A DNA stretch of 64,000 nucleotides from Nonomuraea sp. NEAU-A123 (lineage in GTDB: Bacteria; Actinomycetota; Actinomycetes; Streptosporangiales; Streptosporangiaceae), in the NCBI RefSeq assembly GCF_018603905.1, contig NZ_JAHFZZ010000015.1:124001-188000 (forward strand), in the 5' to 3' direction. The notes below the pieces were generated by a model. It saw only the letters and a program-made list of their open reading frames with translations, was not told where the DNA came from and did no database searches. The position numbers and the translations under genes were made by a program. Positions 33,351 through 41,368 of this stretch are shown one piece after another. Each line of letters starts with the position of its first letter. Within the stretch, counting starts at the first letter, position 1.

Positions 33351-33611
33351 AGGAAGTACCTCCCACTGATCTGTGTGGACCCCTCCGTCGAGGTGAGCGC
33401 GGACGAGAGCTGCGCCGAAGAGTGGGTCGAGGAGATGCACCGGCGCCGGGTCCACCTGGAGGGGCACGCGCTGCGGCCCGCTTCGGAGGCGCGGGCCGTA
33501 CGCGTGCGCGATGGGCGGGTGCTGGTCGGCGATGGGCCGTTCGTGGAGACGAAGGAGCAGGTCGGCGACACACGTTCGTCCATGCTTTCGGAGACACCGG
33601 ATTGCGGCTGA
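33351..33611 (+). pseudogene. Truncated YCII-related domain gene
   Basis: Translation from 33354 gives KYLPLICVDPSVEVSADES, then WVEEMHRRRVHLEGHALRP, VRVRDGRVLVGDGPFVETKEQ, which follow the YCII-related domain closely. The codon where a start is expected (33351-33353) is AGG, next to a purine-rich GAGAAAGAGG. After ETKEQVGD the frame diverges and stops within 16 residues, so the C-terminal half is missing. A GTG at 33375 could start a shortened product, but the domain would be incomplete. A decayed gene is the best reading. Confidence 0.65.
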
Positions 33612-33710
33612 CCTGCGGGCGAACATGACCAAGATCATCAGGGCGATGACCAAAACTGAGGCCATTTAGCGTCCAGAAAGCCTTCAGCCTGTCCCTATAC
33701 TCTCGACGGC

Positions 33711-34292
33711 ATGGGACGACCGCCTCGCCACGACGTTGACCGATTGCTTGACGCGGCCGCCGAACTGGTGGCCGCGAGCGGCCCGAGCACCGTCACCGTG
33801 GCGGCGGTCGCCCGCGCGGCCCGCGCGCCGAGCGGCTCGATCTACCACCGCTTCCCCAGCCGCTCCTCAATGCTCGCCACCCTGTGGCTGCGTACCGTCG
33901 ACCGCTTCCAGGACGGCTTCCTGTCCGCACTCAACACCGAGCCCGCCGCCCGGGCCGCCCCCGCCGCCGCGCGCCACGTCGTCACCTGGAGCAGGGCACA
34001 CCCGCACGAAGCCCACATCCTGCTGTACGGCCCGGCGGACTTCGACGAACCCAACTGGCCGCAGGATGCCCGCGACCGCCTGGAACGCAGCGACCGCCGG
34101 GTCCGCAACGCCGTACGCGCTCTGGCCGAACGGCTGGACAGACGCGAGCCACGGGAGGTCGAGCAGCTTTTCCTGGCCACGGTCGACCTGCCGTACGCCA
34201 CGGTGCGCCGCCACCAGAGCTTGGGCCGCCCGATCCCCGCCTATGCGGAGGACCTCGTCACCAGTTGCGCCGCCACGCTCATGGGGTCCTAG
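33711..34292 (+). CDS. TetR-family transcriptional regulator
   Basis: A 193-residue TetR-type regulator. MGRPPRHDVDRLLDAAAELV leads into the helix-turn-helix VAAVARAARAPSGSIYHRFP (about residues 28-48), followed by a helical ligand domain. It has no divergent partner gene close by (upstream is the broken YCII gene), so its target is unknown. Its stop TAG shares CTAG with the stop of the convergent secreted-protein gene. Confidence 0.87.
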   Translation: MGRPPRHDVDRLLDAAAELVAASGPSTVTVAAVARAARAPSGSIYHRFPSRSSMLATLWLRTVDRFQDGFLSALNTEPAARAAPAAARHVVTWSRAHPHEAHILLYGPADFDEPNWPQDARDRLERSDRRVRNAVRALAERLDRREPREVEQLFLATVDLPYATVRRHQSLGRPIPAYAEDLVTSCAATLMGS

Positions 34293-34631
34293 TTCTGGCG
34301 AGCTGAGCTGCTGGAGATGGGGTCATCCGGGCTGATGATGAAGACGGTGTGATCCCGTCCTGACGGGAAACACTTCGGTGGGCGAGTGCCGGCGGGCCAG
34401 ACAGGTATCGTACTGGGGCCGCTATGGAAGTTCAGTTTCAGGCATTTACTCTGTGAATCGTAGGCCAAGGTGGCATCCAGCCGCATTTGCATACCGTATG
34501 AGAAATCATGCACGATGATTACCGGATCAGGGCCCATGATTTGAACGGCGCTGTCGGCTACGCAGGCCGCGACGGCGACGACCAGCCCTGTCAGCACCAG
34601 GAGGACTCTGATCCGGGGAAGACTTCGTCAT
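34289..34631 (-). pseudogene. Small secreted protein gene with probable N-terminal frameshift
   Basis: An open frame from GTG 34597 encodes 102 residues beginning inside a hydrophobic signal-like stretch (VLLVLTGLVVAVAACVAD). A perfect GGAGGGAGG precedes ATG 34631, but that frame (MTKSSPD...) is one base out of register. Joining the two frames near 34620-34625 gives MTK then LPRIRVLLVLTGLVVAVAAC, a convincing signal peptide, with a mature domain of about 80 residues (IIVHDFSYGMQMRLDATL, CLKLNFHSG). A one-base deletion or a sequence error is likely. Function unknown. Confidence 0.55.
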
Positions 34632-34834
34632 ACATTTGCCTCCCTCCGCTTGCGATCACCGGTGATATGTCCACGCCAAGGGCGGCGGAAACAAGATACG
34701 CGGGGCAAAGCAGCGGTTCTGCCCTGGAGGCAGTTGGCCTATAAAACTCTCTGGCTGAATTCGCGATTATGGGGAATGCCGGTTGATAGGTCAGTAATAA
34801 GCTTGAAGGATATCGGCGCCGTCCCGCGCGGTTG

Positions 34835-35833
34835 TCAGTGGGTCACGGTGACCACGATCTTGCCGAATTGGGTGTTGGACTCCATGTGCTGGTGAGCCCG
34901 CACGATCTCCTCCAGCGGAAACAGGCGATCCACCACCGGCCGGAAGGCTCCGGCGCGAAGGCCCGAGGCGACGAACGCCTCGGCGCGACGTAGCCGCCGT
35001 GGGTCCTTCGTGGTCTCCAACACCGTGTACGTCCGCACGTTCAGCGCGGGCATGCCCAGGTCGAACCCCGGATAAGGGGTCGGCTGCCCGCTCAGCGCCC
35101 CGTACAGGAAGAGCGTGCCGCCGGGGGCCACCGCCCGCGCCAGGTCGGTCACGCCCGGCCCGGCGACGGCGTCGAAGACGTACTCGACTCCCTTGCCGCC
35201 GGTCAGGGCCAGCAGCCTGGCCGGCACGTCCTCCTCGTCGGAGACGATCACGTCGGCCGCGCCCTCGTCGAGCAGCCGTTTCTTCTTCTCGCGGGTGCGG
35301 GTGACGGCGATCGGCGTGGCCCCCACCCGGTTCGCCGTGTGGATCGCGGCCAGGCCGACGCTGCTGGAGGCGGCGGTCAGCGCCACCACGTCGCCCGCTC
35401 GCATTCCTCCCACTTCCACCAACGCGCCATATGCGGTGAGGTAGGGCATCCACACCGCGGCACCGGACACCGCGTCCACCCCGTCGGGCCGGTGCAGGAG
35501 CGCGGCCGCGGGGACGATCGCCTGCGCGGCGTAGACGCCGTAGTCGTTCTGCGAGAAGGCCGGCACGGTGCTGACCGTCTGCCCCTCCTCGAACCCCGTC
35601 ACGTCCGGGCCGACGGCCTCGACCACTCCGGCCGCCTCGGAGCCGAGCCTGCCCGGCAACTGCTTCACCGGCTCGATGTACCAATCGCGCCGGAACAGCG
35701 CCTCGGCCCTGTTGATCCCGATCGCGTCCACCCGGATCCGCACCTCGCCCGACCCCGGCTCGCCCGCCTCCAGGTCCTCCAGCCGCATCACCTCGGGCCC
35801 GCCGATCTCGTGGAACCGCACCGTCTTCGCCAT
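34835..35833 (-). CDS. Zinc-independent quinone oxidoreductase-like protein (MDR superfamily)
   Basis: A 332-residue NADPH:quinone reductase-type MDR protein. The N-terminal GroES-like domain contains IGINRAEALFRRDWYIE and GRLGSEAAGVVEAVG, the Rossmann domain VVALTAASSSVGLAAIHTA (AxxxxVG type) and EYVFDAVAGPG, and the end has QFGKIVVTVTH. No zinc-binding cysteines are seen. ATG 35833 with GGACGGTGGC upstream is chosen. It is divergent from an ArsR-type regulator, with a 37-base near-palindrome in the gap, so it is probably repressed by that protein and responds to a small electrophile or quinone (inference). Confidence 0.88.
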   Translation of the reverse strand: MAKTVRFHEIGGPEVMRLEDLEAGEPGSGEVRIRVDAIGINRAEALFRRDWYIEPVKQLPGRLGSEAAGVVEAVGPDVTGFEEGQTVSTVPAFSQNDYGVYAAQAIVPAAALLHRPDGVDAVSGAAVWMPYLTAYGALVEVGGMRAGDVVALTAASSSVGLAAIHTANRVGATPIAVTRTREKKKRLLDEGAADVIVSDEEDVPARLLALTGGKGVEYVFDAVAGPGVTDLARAVAPGGTLFLYGALSGQPTPYPGFDLGMPALNVRTYTVLETTKDPRRLRRAEAFVASGLRAGAFRPVVDRLFPLEEIVRAHQHMESNTQFGKIVVTVTH

Positions 35834-35879
35834 GCCACCGTCCTTCGCTCGCCGTGAACGCGATCTACTGTGGTGCAGA

Positions 35880-35916
35880 AGTACGATGACTGTCAAACTT
35901 TGATAGGTGTCGTACT
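35880..35916. promoter_or_regulatory. 37-bp near-palindromic operator between quinone reductase and arsR-type gene
   Basis: Outer arms AGTACGA (35880-35886) and TCGTACT (35910-35916) are perfect, and an inner TGTCAAA-C-TTTGATA is symmetric about the same centre, C35898. Fourteen of eighteen pairs match. The site covers both divergent promoters and abuts the regulator start, the classic layout of an autoregulated ArsR switch. Confidence 0.72.
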
Positions 35917-35918
35917 AT
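35890..35918 (+). promoter_or_regulatory. Promoter of the ArsR-type gene, probably leaderless
   Basis: CTGTCA (35890-35895) and TACTAT (35913-35918) are spaced by 17 bases inside the operator. Transcription would begin near 35925-35926, which is the second in-frame ATG (35926). This suggests a leaderless message and argues against the first ATG at 35917, which is inside the -10 element. Confidence 0.5.
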
Positions 35919-35925
35919 GGGGCCC

Positions 35926-36237
35926 ATGGGACGTACGCCGCCGCACCCAGAGGTGTCGCAGTTCGACCTCCAGCAGGTGCTGGAGGCCCTCGTCGATCCG
36001 GTGCGCCGGAGCATCGTCACGCAGCTCGGCGCCGCCGACGAGGACCTCAAGTGCGGCGCTTTCGACATCTCGGTCACCAAGTCCACCGCCACCCACCACT
36101 TCAAGGTGCTGCGCGAGGCGGGCCTGATCCGCCAGTACTACGTCGGGACCTCACGGATGAACGCCCTCCGCCGGGCCGAGCTGGACGAGGCGTTCCCCGG
36201 CCTGCTCGACGCCCTCACCACGCGCCGTAAGCAGTGA
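35926..36237 (+). CDS. ArsR-family winged-helix regulator
   Basis: A 103-residue regulator of the ArsR/SmtB-like group: VLEALVDPVRRSIVTQL, FDISVTKSTATHHFKVLREAGL (recognition helix) and IRQYYVGTSRMNALRRAELD. No cysteine-rich metal site is evident apart from LKCGAFDI, so it may sense an organic ligand or redox state. ATG 35926 fits a leaderless transcript; ATG 35917 would add MGP. Divergent from the quinone reductase and overlapping the pseudogene end by 23 bases. Confidence 0.87.
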   Translation: MGRTPPHPEVSQFDLQQVLEALVDPVRRSIVTQLGAADEDLKCGAFDISVTKSTATHHFKVLREAGLIRQYYVGTSRMNALRRAELDEAFPGLLDALTTRRKQ

Positions 36238-36613
36238 GGGTGATCTTCCCCTGCCTGGGTCCTCGCGCGGCGGACGCGTGCGCTTCGGCCGCCTCGGTCA
36301 TGGCGAATTCAGCGCTCGCGCCGCCCAGCCGTGAGACGTCGACCGTACCGAAGACCTCGTCCCCGACCGCGAACCCAGTGACGTCCGTACCGACTTCATC
36401 AATCACCCCGGCCGCGTCGACACCCGGAACGTGGGGCAAGGGGATCCGTTCGCCCGACGGCGACAGGCCGGCCCGCAGCGCGACATCGACCGGTGAGACC
36501 CCAGCCGTTTTGACGATGATGCGAACCTCGTCGGGACCCGCGTGCGGCTCGGGGTAGAGACCAACAGTGAGGACATCAGGAGGACCGAATCGGTCGAACT
36601 GCACCGCGAACAT
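36215..36613 (-). pseudogene. NADP-dependent oxidoreductase with internal deletion
   Basis: A 132-residue reading frame. Residues 1 to about 112 match the N-terminal GroES-like domain of MDR oxidoreductases (AVQFDRFGPPDVLTVG, VPGVDAAGVIDEVGTDVTGF, GDEVFGTVDVSRLGG). It then jumps to TEAAEAHASAARGPRQGKIT, which resembles the last 25 residues of the same family. The whole nucleotide-binding domain, about 170 residues, is missing, apparently by an in-frame deletion. Divergent from the TetR gene at 36696, which may once have regulated it. Confidence 0.7.
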
Positions 36614-36695
36614 GATCGCCTTCCCGGCTTGGCGGACAAACACCGCGCACTACGGTAGGTGGAGAAACGGAGCGGGTGTTTCGGATCTCGGGGAA

Positions 36696-37283
36696 GTGAG
36701 AGGCGCGGCGACGACATTGACTCGGAAACCTCGGATGGACGCCGAACACAATCGGCAGCACATCGTGACGGTCGCACGTGCCGCGTTCGCCGCGGACGGG
36801 CTGGAACTGCCCATGCGGGAGATCGCCCGGCGCGCCGGTCTGGGCGTCGCGACGGTCTATCGGCATTTCCCGTCGCGGTCGGATCTCATCGGCGCCGTGC
36901 TCGTCGACCAGGTGGCCGCCTGCGACGCGGAGATGCGGGCCGCCCTGGACGACCCCGATCCCTGGCATGCGTTGTGCGGCACTATTCGCCGATACTCGGA
37001 ACGCCAGATCCTGGACCGGGGATTGAACGAAGCCCTGCTCGGCTCCCACGCGGCGGGACTCGCGTTCGCCGAACAGCGCCGCGCTCACGCCAGAGGGCTT
37101 GAGCAGCTCGTCGAGCGCGCTCGGAGCACGGGTGTCGTCCGTCGGGATGTGTCGGTCGAGGACGTGCGGATCGGCCTGATGGCCATCGCGTCATTCCGGG
37201 CCCTTCCCCCCGAGAGAGCGGACACAGCGGTTCGCCGCCTGGCGAACCTGCTGCTCGCCGGCCTGTCGCAACGGGGCCAGTGA
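36696..37283 (+). CDS. TetR-family transcriptional regulator
   Basis: A 195-residue TetR-type regulator: RKPRMDAEHNRQHIVTVARA, LPMREIARRAGLGVATVYRH (helix-turn-helix) and FPSRSDLIGAVL, then a helical ligand domain. GTG 36696 retains the RKPRxDAxxNR lead that is usual in this subgroup; ATG 36735 would cut it. The region upstream holds a small GAAAC/GTTTC inverted repeat (36664-36682). Divergent partner is the deleted oxidoreductase pseudogene. Tail-to-tail with another TetR gene, three bases apart. Confidence 0.85.
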   Translation: MRGAATTLTRKPRMDAEHNRQHIVTVARAAFAADGLELPMREIARRAGLGVATVYRHFPSRSDLIGAVLVDQVAACDAEMRAALDDPDPWHALCGTIRRYSERQILDRGLNEALLGSHAAGLAFAEQRRAHARGLEQLVERARSTGVVRRDVSVEDVRIGLMAIASFRALPPERADTAVRRLANLLLAGLSQRGQ

Positions 37284-37286
37284 GCG

Positions 37287-37868
37287 TCAGGGCTGGGCGT
37301 CGCCGCGGTAGCGCAGGCCGTCCATCAGCAGGTTGAGCATGCGGCCCGTCCTGTCCCGCTGCCCGTGCTCGGCGGCGACCAGCGCCACGCCGCCCAGGCT
37401 CGACAGCACGTCCTCCGGCTCGACGTCCGCCCGCGTGGCCCCCGTGGCGGCCCCGGCCGCCAGCAGCGACCCGATGGCGCCGACCAGCCGGTCGCGGCTC
37501 TCCGCGAACGGATTGCCGCCGGAGGCGATGACCGCGCGCAGCGCGTCGGCCATGCCGCGCTTGGTCGTCATGTAGTCGACGAAGCGGTCCATCCAGGCGC
37601 GTGTGGCCTGGTCGGGCGGCATGGTGCGCAGGAGGTTGGCCGCGGCCTCGCACAACCTGGTGAGCTCGTTGCGGTACGCGGCCTCGACGAGCGCCTCGCG
37701 GGTGGGGAAATGCCGGTAAAGCGTACCGATGCCGACGCCCGCGTCCTTGGCGATCGCGTCGAGCGTCACCTCGGGGCCGTCTTGGGAGAAGGCGCGTACG
37801 GCGGCGTCGAGCAGCCGATCGCGGTTGCGGCGCGCGTCGGCGCGCAGCGGTCGGGACCCGGCCTGCAC
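37287..37868 (-). CDS. TetR-family transcriptional regulator
   Basis: A 193-residue TetR-type regulator with PLRADARRNRDRLLDAAVRA, VTLDAIAKDAGVGIGTLYRH and FPTREALVEAAYRN, followed by a ligand domain. GTG 37868 has AGGAGAC upstream. It is divergent from the SDR gene, and the gap contains two palindromes (37908-37921 and 37940-37951), so it likely represses the SDR gene and itself. Related in sequence to the tail-to-tail TetR neighbour at 36696. Confidence 0.88.
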   Translation of the reverse strand: MQAGSRPLRADARRNRDRLLDAAVRAFSQDGPEVTLDAIAKDAGVGIGTLYRHFPTREALVEAAYRNELTRLCEAAANLLRTMPPDQATRAWMDRFVDYMTTKRGMADALRAVIASGGNPFAESRDRLVGAIGSLLAAGAATGATRADVEPEDVLSSLGGVALVAAEHGQRDRTGRMLNLLMDGLRYRGDAQP

Positions 37869-37899
37869 GGCGTCTCCTGTCGAGTTCGGGGGGCGAGAC

Positions 37900-37929
37900 T
37901 TGCTAAACGGAGGAAGCTCCGAATAAAGT
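37900..37929 (+). promoter_or_regulatory. Promoter of the SDR gene
   Basis: TTGCTA (37900-37905) and TAAAGT (37924-37929) are spaced by 18 bases, a fair housekeeping-type promoter. Its spacer contains the first TetR-type palindrome. Confidence 0.5.
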
Positions 37930-37951
37930 GAAGCTTAGTGGAGGCTCCTCC
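37908..37951. promoter_or_regulatory. Two TetR-type operator palindromes
   Basis: CGGAG-GAAG-CTCCG (37908-37921) and GGAGG-CT-CCTCC (37940-37951) lie in the divergent tetR/SDR gap, one inside the promoter spacer and the other just downstream of the probable start of transcription. Binding of the adjacent TetR protein is inferred from position. Confidence 0.5.
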
Positions 37952-38010
37952 GCTTCACATCGTACCGTCCGGAGCTCTCCCACCGCATCCCTGACAAGAA
38001 CTGGGACATC

Positions 38011-38955
38011 ATGACTGAGAACACCCGCATCACCACCCCGTTCACCGCCCGATCCACCGCGGCCGAGGTGCTGGCCGGCGTCGATCTCACCGGCCGGCGG
38101 GCCATCGTCACCGGCGGGGCGTCCGGCATCGGCGTCGAGACCGCCCGCGCGCTCGCCGGGGCGGGCGCGGAGGTGACCCTCGCCGTCCGCAACCTCGACG
38201 CGGGCACGGCGACCGCCGAGGACATCATCGCGACCACCGGCAACAAGCAGATCCACGTCGCCCCGCTGGACCTGGCCGACCGGAGTACGGTCACGTCGTT
38301 CGTGGCCGCCTGGGAAGGCCCCCTGCACATCCTGGTCAACAACGCCGGCGTGATGGCCTGCCCCGAGGCGCACACGCCCGACGGCTGGGAGCTCCAGTTC
38401 GCCACGAACCATCTCGGCCACTTCGCCCTGGCCACCGGCCTGCACGCCGCCCTCGCGGCGGCCGGCGGCGCCCGCGTGGTCTCGGTCAGCTCCACCGCGC
38501 ACCTCCGTTCGCCGGTCGTCTTCGAGGACATCAACTTCCGGGACCGCGCCTATGAGCCGTGGTCGGCGTACGGGCAGTCCAAGACGGCGAACGTGCTGTT
38601 CGCGGTGGAGGCGGCGCGGCGCTGGGCGGACGACGGGATCACGGTCAACGCGCTGATGCCGGGCGGCATCCGCACCAACCTGCAGCGTCACGTCAGCCAG
38701 GAGGAACTCGACCGGCTGCGCGCCGCCGCCGCCTCCTCCGGCGAGGACTTCACGTGGAAGACGACCGAGCAGGGGGCGGCCACGTCGGTGCTCGCCGCCG
38801 CGTCGCCGCTGCTCGACGGCGTCACCGGCCGCTACTTCGAAGACTGCAACGAGGCCCTCCCGAGCGACAAGCCCATGAGCCGCCACGGCGTCGCCGCCTA
38901 CGCGCTCGACCCGGCGTCAGCCGCGCGTCTGTGGGAGCTGTCCGTCAAAGTCTGA
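38011..38955 (+). CDS. Short-chain dehydrogenase/reductase
   Basis: A 314-residue classical SDR of the retinol-dehydrogenase/WW-oxidoreductase-like type. TGGASGIGVETARAL is the cofactor loop, LVNNAGVMACP and the catalytic SVSSTAHL and YGQSKTANVL follow. It reduces or oxidises an unknown carbonyl/alcohol. ATG 38011 is in a short AT-richer leader. Controlled, by position, by the divergent TetR protein. Confidence 0.9.
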   Translation: MTENTRITTPFTARSTAAEVLAGVDLTGRRAIVTGGASGIGVETARALAGAGAEVTLAVRNLDAGTATAEDIIATTGNKQIHVAPLDLADRSTVTSFVAAWEGPLHILVNNAGVMACPEAHTPDGWELQFATNHLGHFALATGLHAALAAAGGARVVSVSSTAHLRSPVVFEDINFRDRAYEPWSAYGQSKTANVLFAVEAARRWADDGITVNALMPGGIRTNLQRHVSQEELDRLRAAAASSGEDFTWKTTEQGAATSVLAAASPLLDGVTGRYFEDCNEALPSDKPMSRHGVAAYALDPASAARLWELSVKV

Positions 38956-39060
38956 AATTACGGCCGGCATGGGGCACCCCCACCCGCCGTCCATGGCCAG
39001 GGACTGTCCAGGGGAACGGTCCTCCGGTGGGCGGGGTCGGGCGCCGTTACGTGCGCCTGC

Positions 39061-39090
39061 TTGGCCGGTTCCCGCCTGTTAAGATATCTA
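39061..39090 (+). promoter_or_regulatory. Possible promoter of the S9 peptidase gene
   Basis: TTGGCC (39061-39066) and TATCTA (39085-39090) are spaced by 18 bases, 90 bases upstream of the chosen start. AGATATCT at the -10 is itself a palindrome. Tentative. Confidence 0.35.
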
Positions 39091-39180
39091 TTGGATCAGT
39101 CGATCCCAGCCGCCGGTGAGTCTCCCCGCGTGCTTCACTCTTCCCCATCGTTTCTGGTAATCCGCTGCAGAGTTCCCTTT

Positions 39181-41247
39181 ATGGACACCAAAGGATTTCC
39201 AGGTCAATTCGCCCGTACCCAGCGGTTCTCGCTCGGGGTGCCCCGCGCCTTCACCCTGTCGCCCGATGGGCGTCGGGTGGTCTTTCTCCGGACTCGTGGG
39301 GGTGCGGAGCGGGAGAGCTGTTTGTGGGTCGCCGATGAGATGGGCGAGCGGCTGGTCGTAGCGCCGGAGTCGACCGGGTCCGTGCCGGAGGCGGAGCGGG
39401 TTCGGCGGGAGCGGGCTCGGGAGCGGGCGACCGGTGTGGTGGCCTATGCGGCCGATGCCGCGGTACATACCGTCGCCTTCGCCGTCGACGGGCGGCTGTG
39501 GGCGGTGCGCATCGACGGCGGTGAAGCACGGCCCGTCCCCACCGCCGGGCCGGTGGTCGATCCCCGGCCCGACCCCACCGGGAGCCGGGTCGCCTACGTG
39601 AGCGGCGGCGCGCTGCAGGTCGTCGAGCTGGCCGACGGGCATGACCGGCGGCTTGCCGTACCCGATGACCCGGAGATCGTCTGGGGGCTGGCCGAGCATG
39701 TGGCGGCGGAGTCCATGAACCGGACGCGCGGCCACTGGTGGTCGCCCGACGGCACCCGGCTGCTGGCCGCCAGGGTCGACAACCGGCTCGTGGAGCGCTG
39801 GTGGATCGCCGATCCCGCCAACCCGTCCCGGCCGCCGCGCGAGATCGCCTACCCGGCGGCCGGGACGGCCAACGCCGAGGTCACGCTGCATGTCTTCGAC
39901 CTCGACGGCGGCTCCGTGGAGCTGCGGTGGGACCGGGCCGCGTACGAGTACGTGACCGCCGTCAGCTGGGACGCGCACGGTCCGCTGATCAGCGTGCAGA
40001 GCCGGGACCAGCGCACGCTGCGCGTGCTGGCCGCCGATCCGGACACCGGTGGGACGGAGCTCCTGCACGAGCAGCGCGATCCCGCCTGGGTACAGCTCGT
40101 CGCGGGCACGCCCGCGCGAACCGCGTCCGGCGCGCTGGTGCACACCGGCGACCTGAACGGCACCCGGCGGCTGCTCGTGGACGGCCGTCCGGTCACCCCC
40201 GAAGGGCTGCAGATCCGCTCGATCACGGACGTCTCCGGCGAATCCCTGCTCTTCACCGCGAGTGACGAGCCCACCGAGCAGCACCTGTGGACATACGACC
40301 CCGAACGCGGTCCCGTACGGCTGAGCGACGGGCCCGGACTGCACACCGGCCTGCGGGCGGGCGGCACGCTGCTGATCGCCTCGCACACCGAGGCCGGGCA
40401 CTCGTTCCGCGTGGTCCGCGACGGACGGCCCGACACGGAGATCGCCTCGCTCCAGGCGGAGCCGCTGCTCGTCCCGCGTGTCACGTGGCTGCGCGCGGGC
40501 GAGCGGGAGATCCGTACCGCGTTGCTGCTGCCGTCCTGGCACCGGCCGGGCTCCGGTCCGCTGCCGGTACTGATGGCCCCGTACGCGGGACCGGCGATGC
40601 AGCTCGTGACCCGGGCTCGGCACTGGTGGCTGGCCGAGGCGCAGTGGTTCGCCGAGCACGGGTTCGCGGTGGTGACGGCGGACGGCCGCGGCACCCCGGG
40701 ACGCGGCCCCGCCTGGGAGAAGACGGTCCTTGGAGACACGCTCACCGCGCCGCTGGAAGACCAGGTCGTGGCGCTGCGGGCAGCCGCCGGCCACTGCCCC
40801 GACCTCGACCTGGGCCGGGTGGGCATCCGCGGCTGGAGCTACGGCGGCACGCTCGCGGCGGCCGCGGTGCTGCGCATGCCGGAGGTGTTCCATGCCGCGA
40901 TCTCCGGGGCGGCGCCGAGCGACCAGCGGCTGTACGACACCCACTGGCGGGAGCGGTTCCTTGGCCACCCGGACGAGCAGCCGGAGAACTACGAGCGCTC
41001 CTCACCCATCGGCGACGCGGCCCGGCTGCGCCGCCCGTTGCTGCTGGTGCACGGCCTGGCGGACGACAACGTGGTGGCCGCCCACACCCTGCGGATGTCA
41101 GCCGCGCTGCTGGCGGCGGGCCGGCCGCACCAGGTGCTGCCGCTGTCGGGGAGCACGCACATGCCGACCGCCGAGGCGGCTGTGGAGGGGCTGCTGCGAC
41201 ACCAGTTGGAGTTCCTGCGTACGGCGTTGAACGTCGCTTCCGGCTGA
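39181..41247 (+). CDS. S9-family serine peptidase (dipeptidyl-peptidase IV-like)
   Basis: A 688-residue prolyl-oligopeptidase-family enzyme. Residues about 20-430 form a beta-propeller with WD-like repeats (FTLSPDGRRVVFLR, GHWWSPDGTRLLAARVD), and about 440-688 the alpha/beta-hydrolase domain. The catalytic triad appears as Ser in RGWSYGGTLAAA, Asp in HGLADDNVVAAHT and His in SGSTHMPTAEA. No signal peptide, so a cytoplasmic peptidase removing short peptides is likely. ATG 39181 is the first start in register with the propeller; no strong ribosome-binding site precedes it. Confidence 0.92.
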   Translation: MDTKGFPGQFARTQRFSLGVPRAFTLSPDGRRVVFLRTRGGAERESCLWVADEMGERLVVAPESTGSVPEAERVRRERARERATGVVAYAADAAVHTVAFAVDGRLWAVRIDGGEARPVPTAGPVVDPRPDPTGSRVAYVSGGALQVVELADGHDRRLAVPDDPEIVWGLAEHVAAESMNRTRGHWWSPDGTRLLAARVDNRLVERWWIADPANPSRPPREIAYPAAGTANAEVTLHVFDLDGGSVELRWDRAAYEYVTAVSWDAHGPLISVQSRDQRTLRVLAADPDTGGTELLHEQRDPAWVQLVAGTPARTASGALVHTGDLNGTRRLLVDGRPVTPEGLQIRSITDVSGESLLFTASDEPTEQHLWTYDPERGPVRLSDGPGLHTGLRAGGTLLIASHTEAGHSFRVVRDGRPDTEIASLQAEPLLVPRVTWLRAGEREIRTALLLPSWHRPGSGPLPVLMAPYAGPAMQLVTRARHWWLAEAQWFAEHGFAVVTADGRGTPGRGPAWEKTVLGDTLTAPLEDQVVALRAAAGHCPDLDLGRVGIRGWSYGGTLAAAAVLRMPEVFHAAISGAAPSDQRLYDTHWRERFLGHPDEQPENYERSSPIGDAARLRRPLLLVHGLADDNVVAAHTLRMSAALLAAGRPHQVLPLSGSTHMPTAEAAVEGLLRHQLEFLRTALNVASG

Positions 41248-41265
41248 CCCCGCGCGGGTGCGGGG
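41248..41265 (+). terminator. GC-rich hairpin after the peptidase gene
   Basis: CCCCGC (41248-41253), a six-base loop and GCGGGG (41260-41265) begin right after the peptidase stop, followed by a second short CGGCC/GGCCG hairpin. There is no T-tract, so termination efficiency is uncertain. Confidence 0.4.
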
Positions 41266-41368
41266 ATCGGCCTTGGCCGGTCCAACAGCGGCCTGACAGC
41301 GCGATAGCAGCGGACTGCCAGCGTGCGGCGCCATCGTGGGCGGACAAACTCCTCCGAAGGGACAGCTC

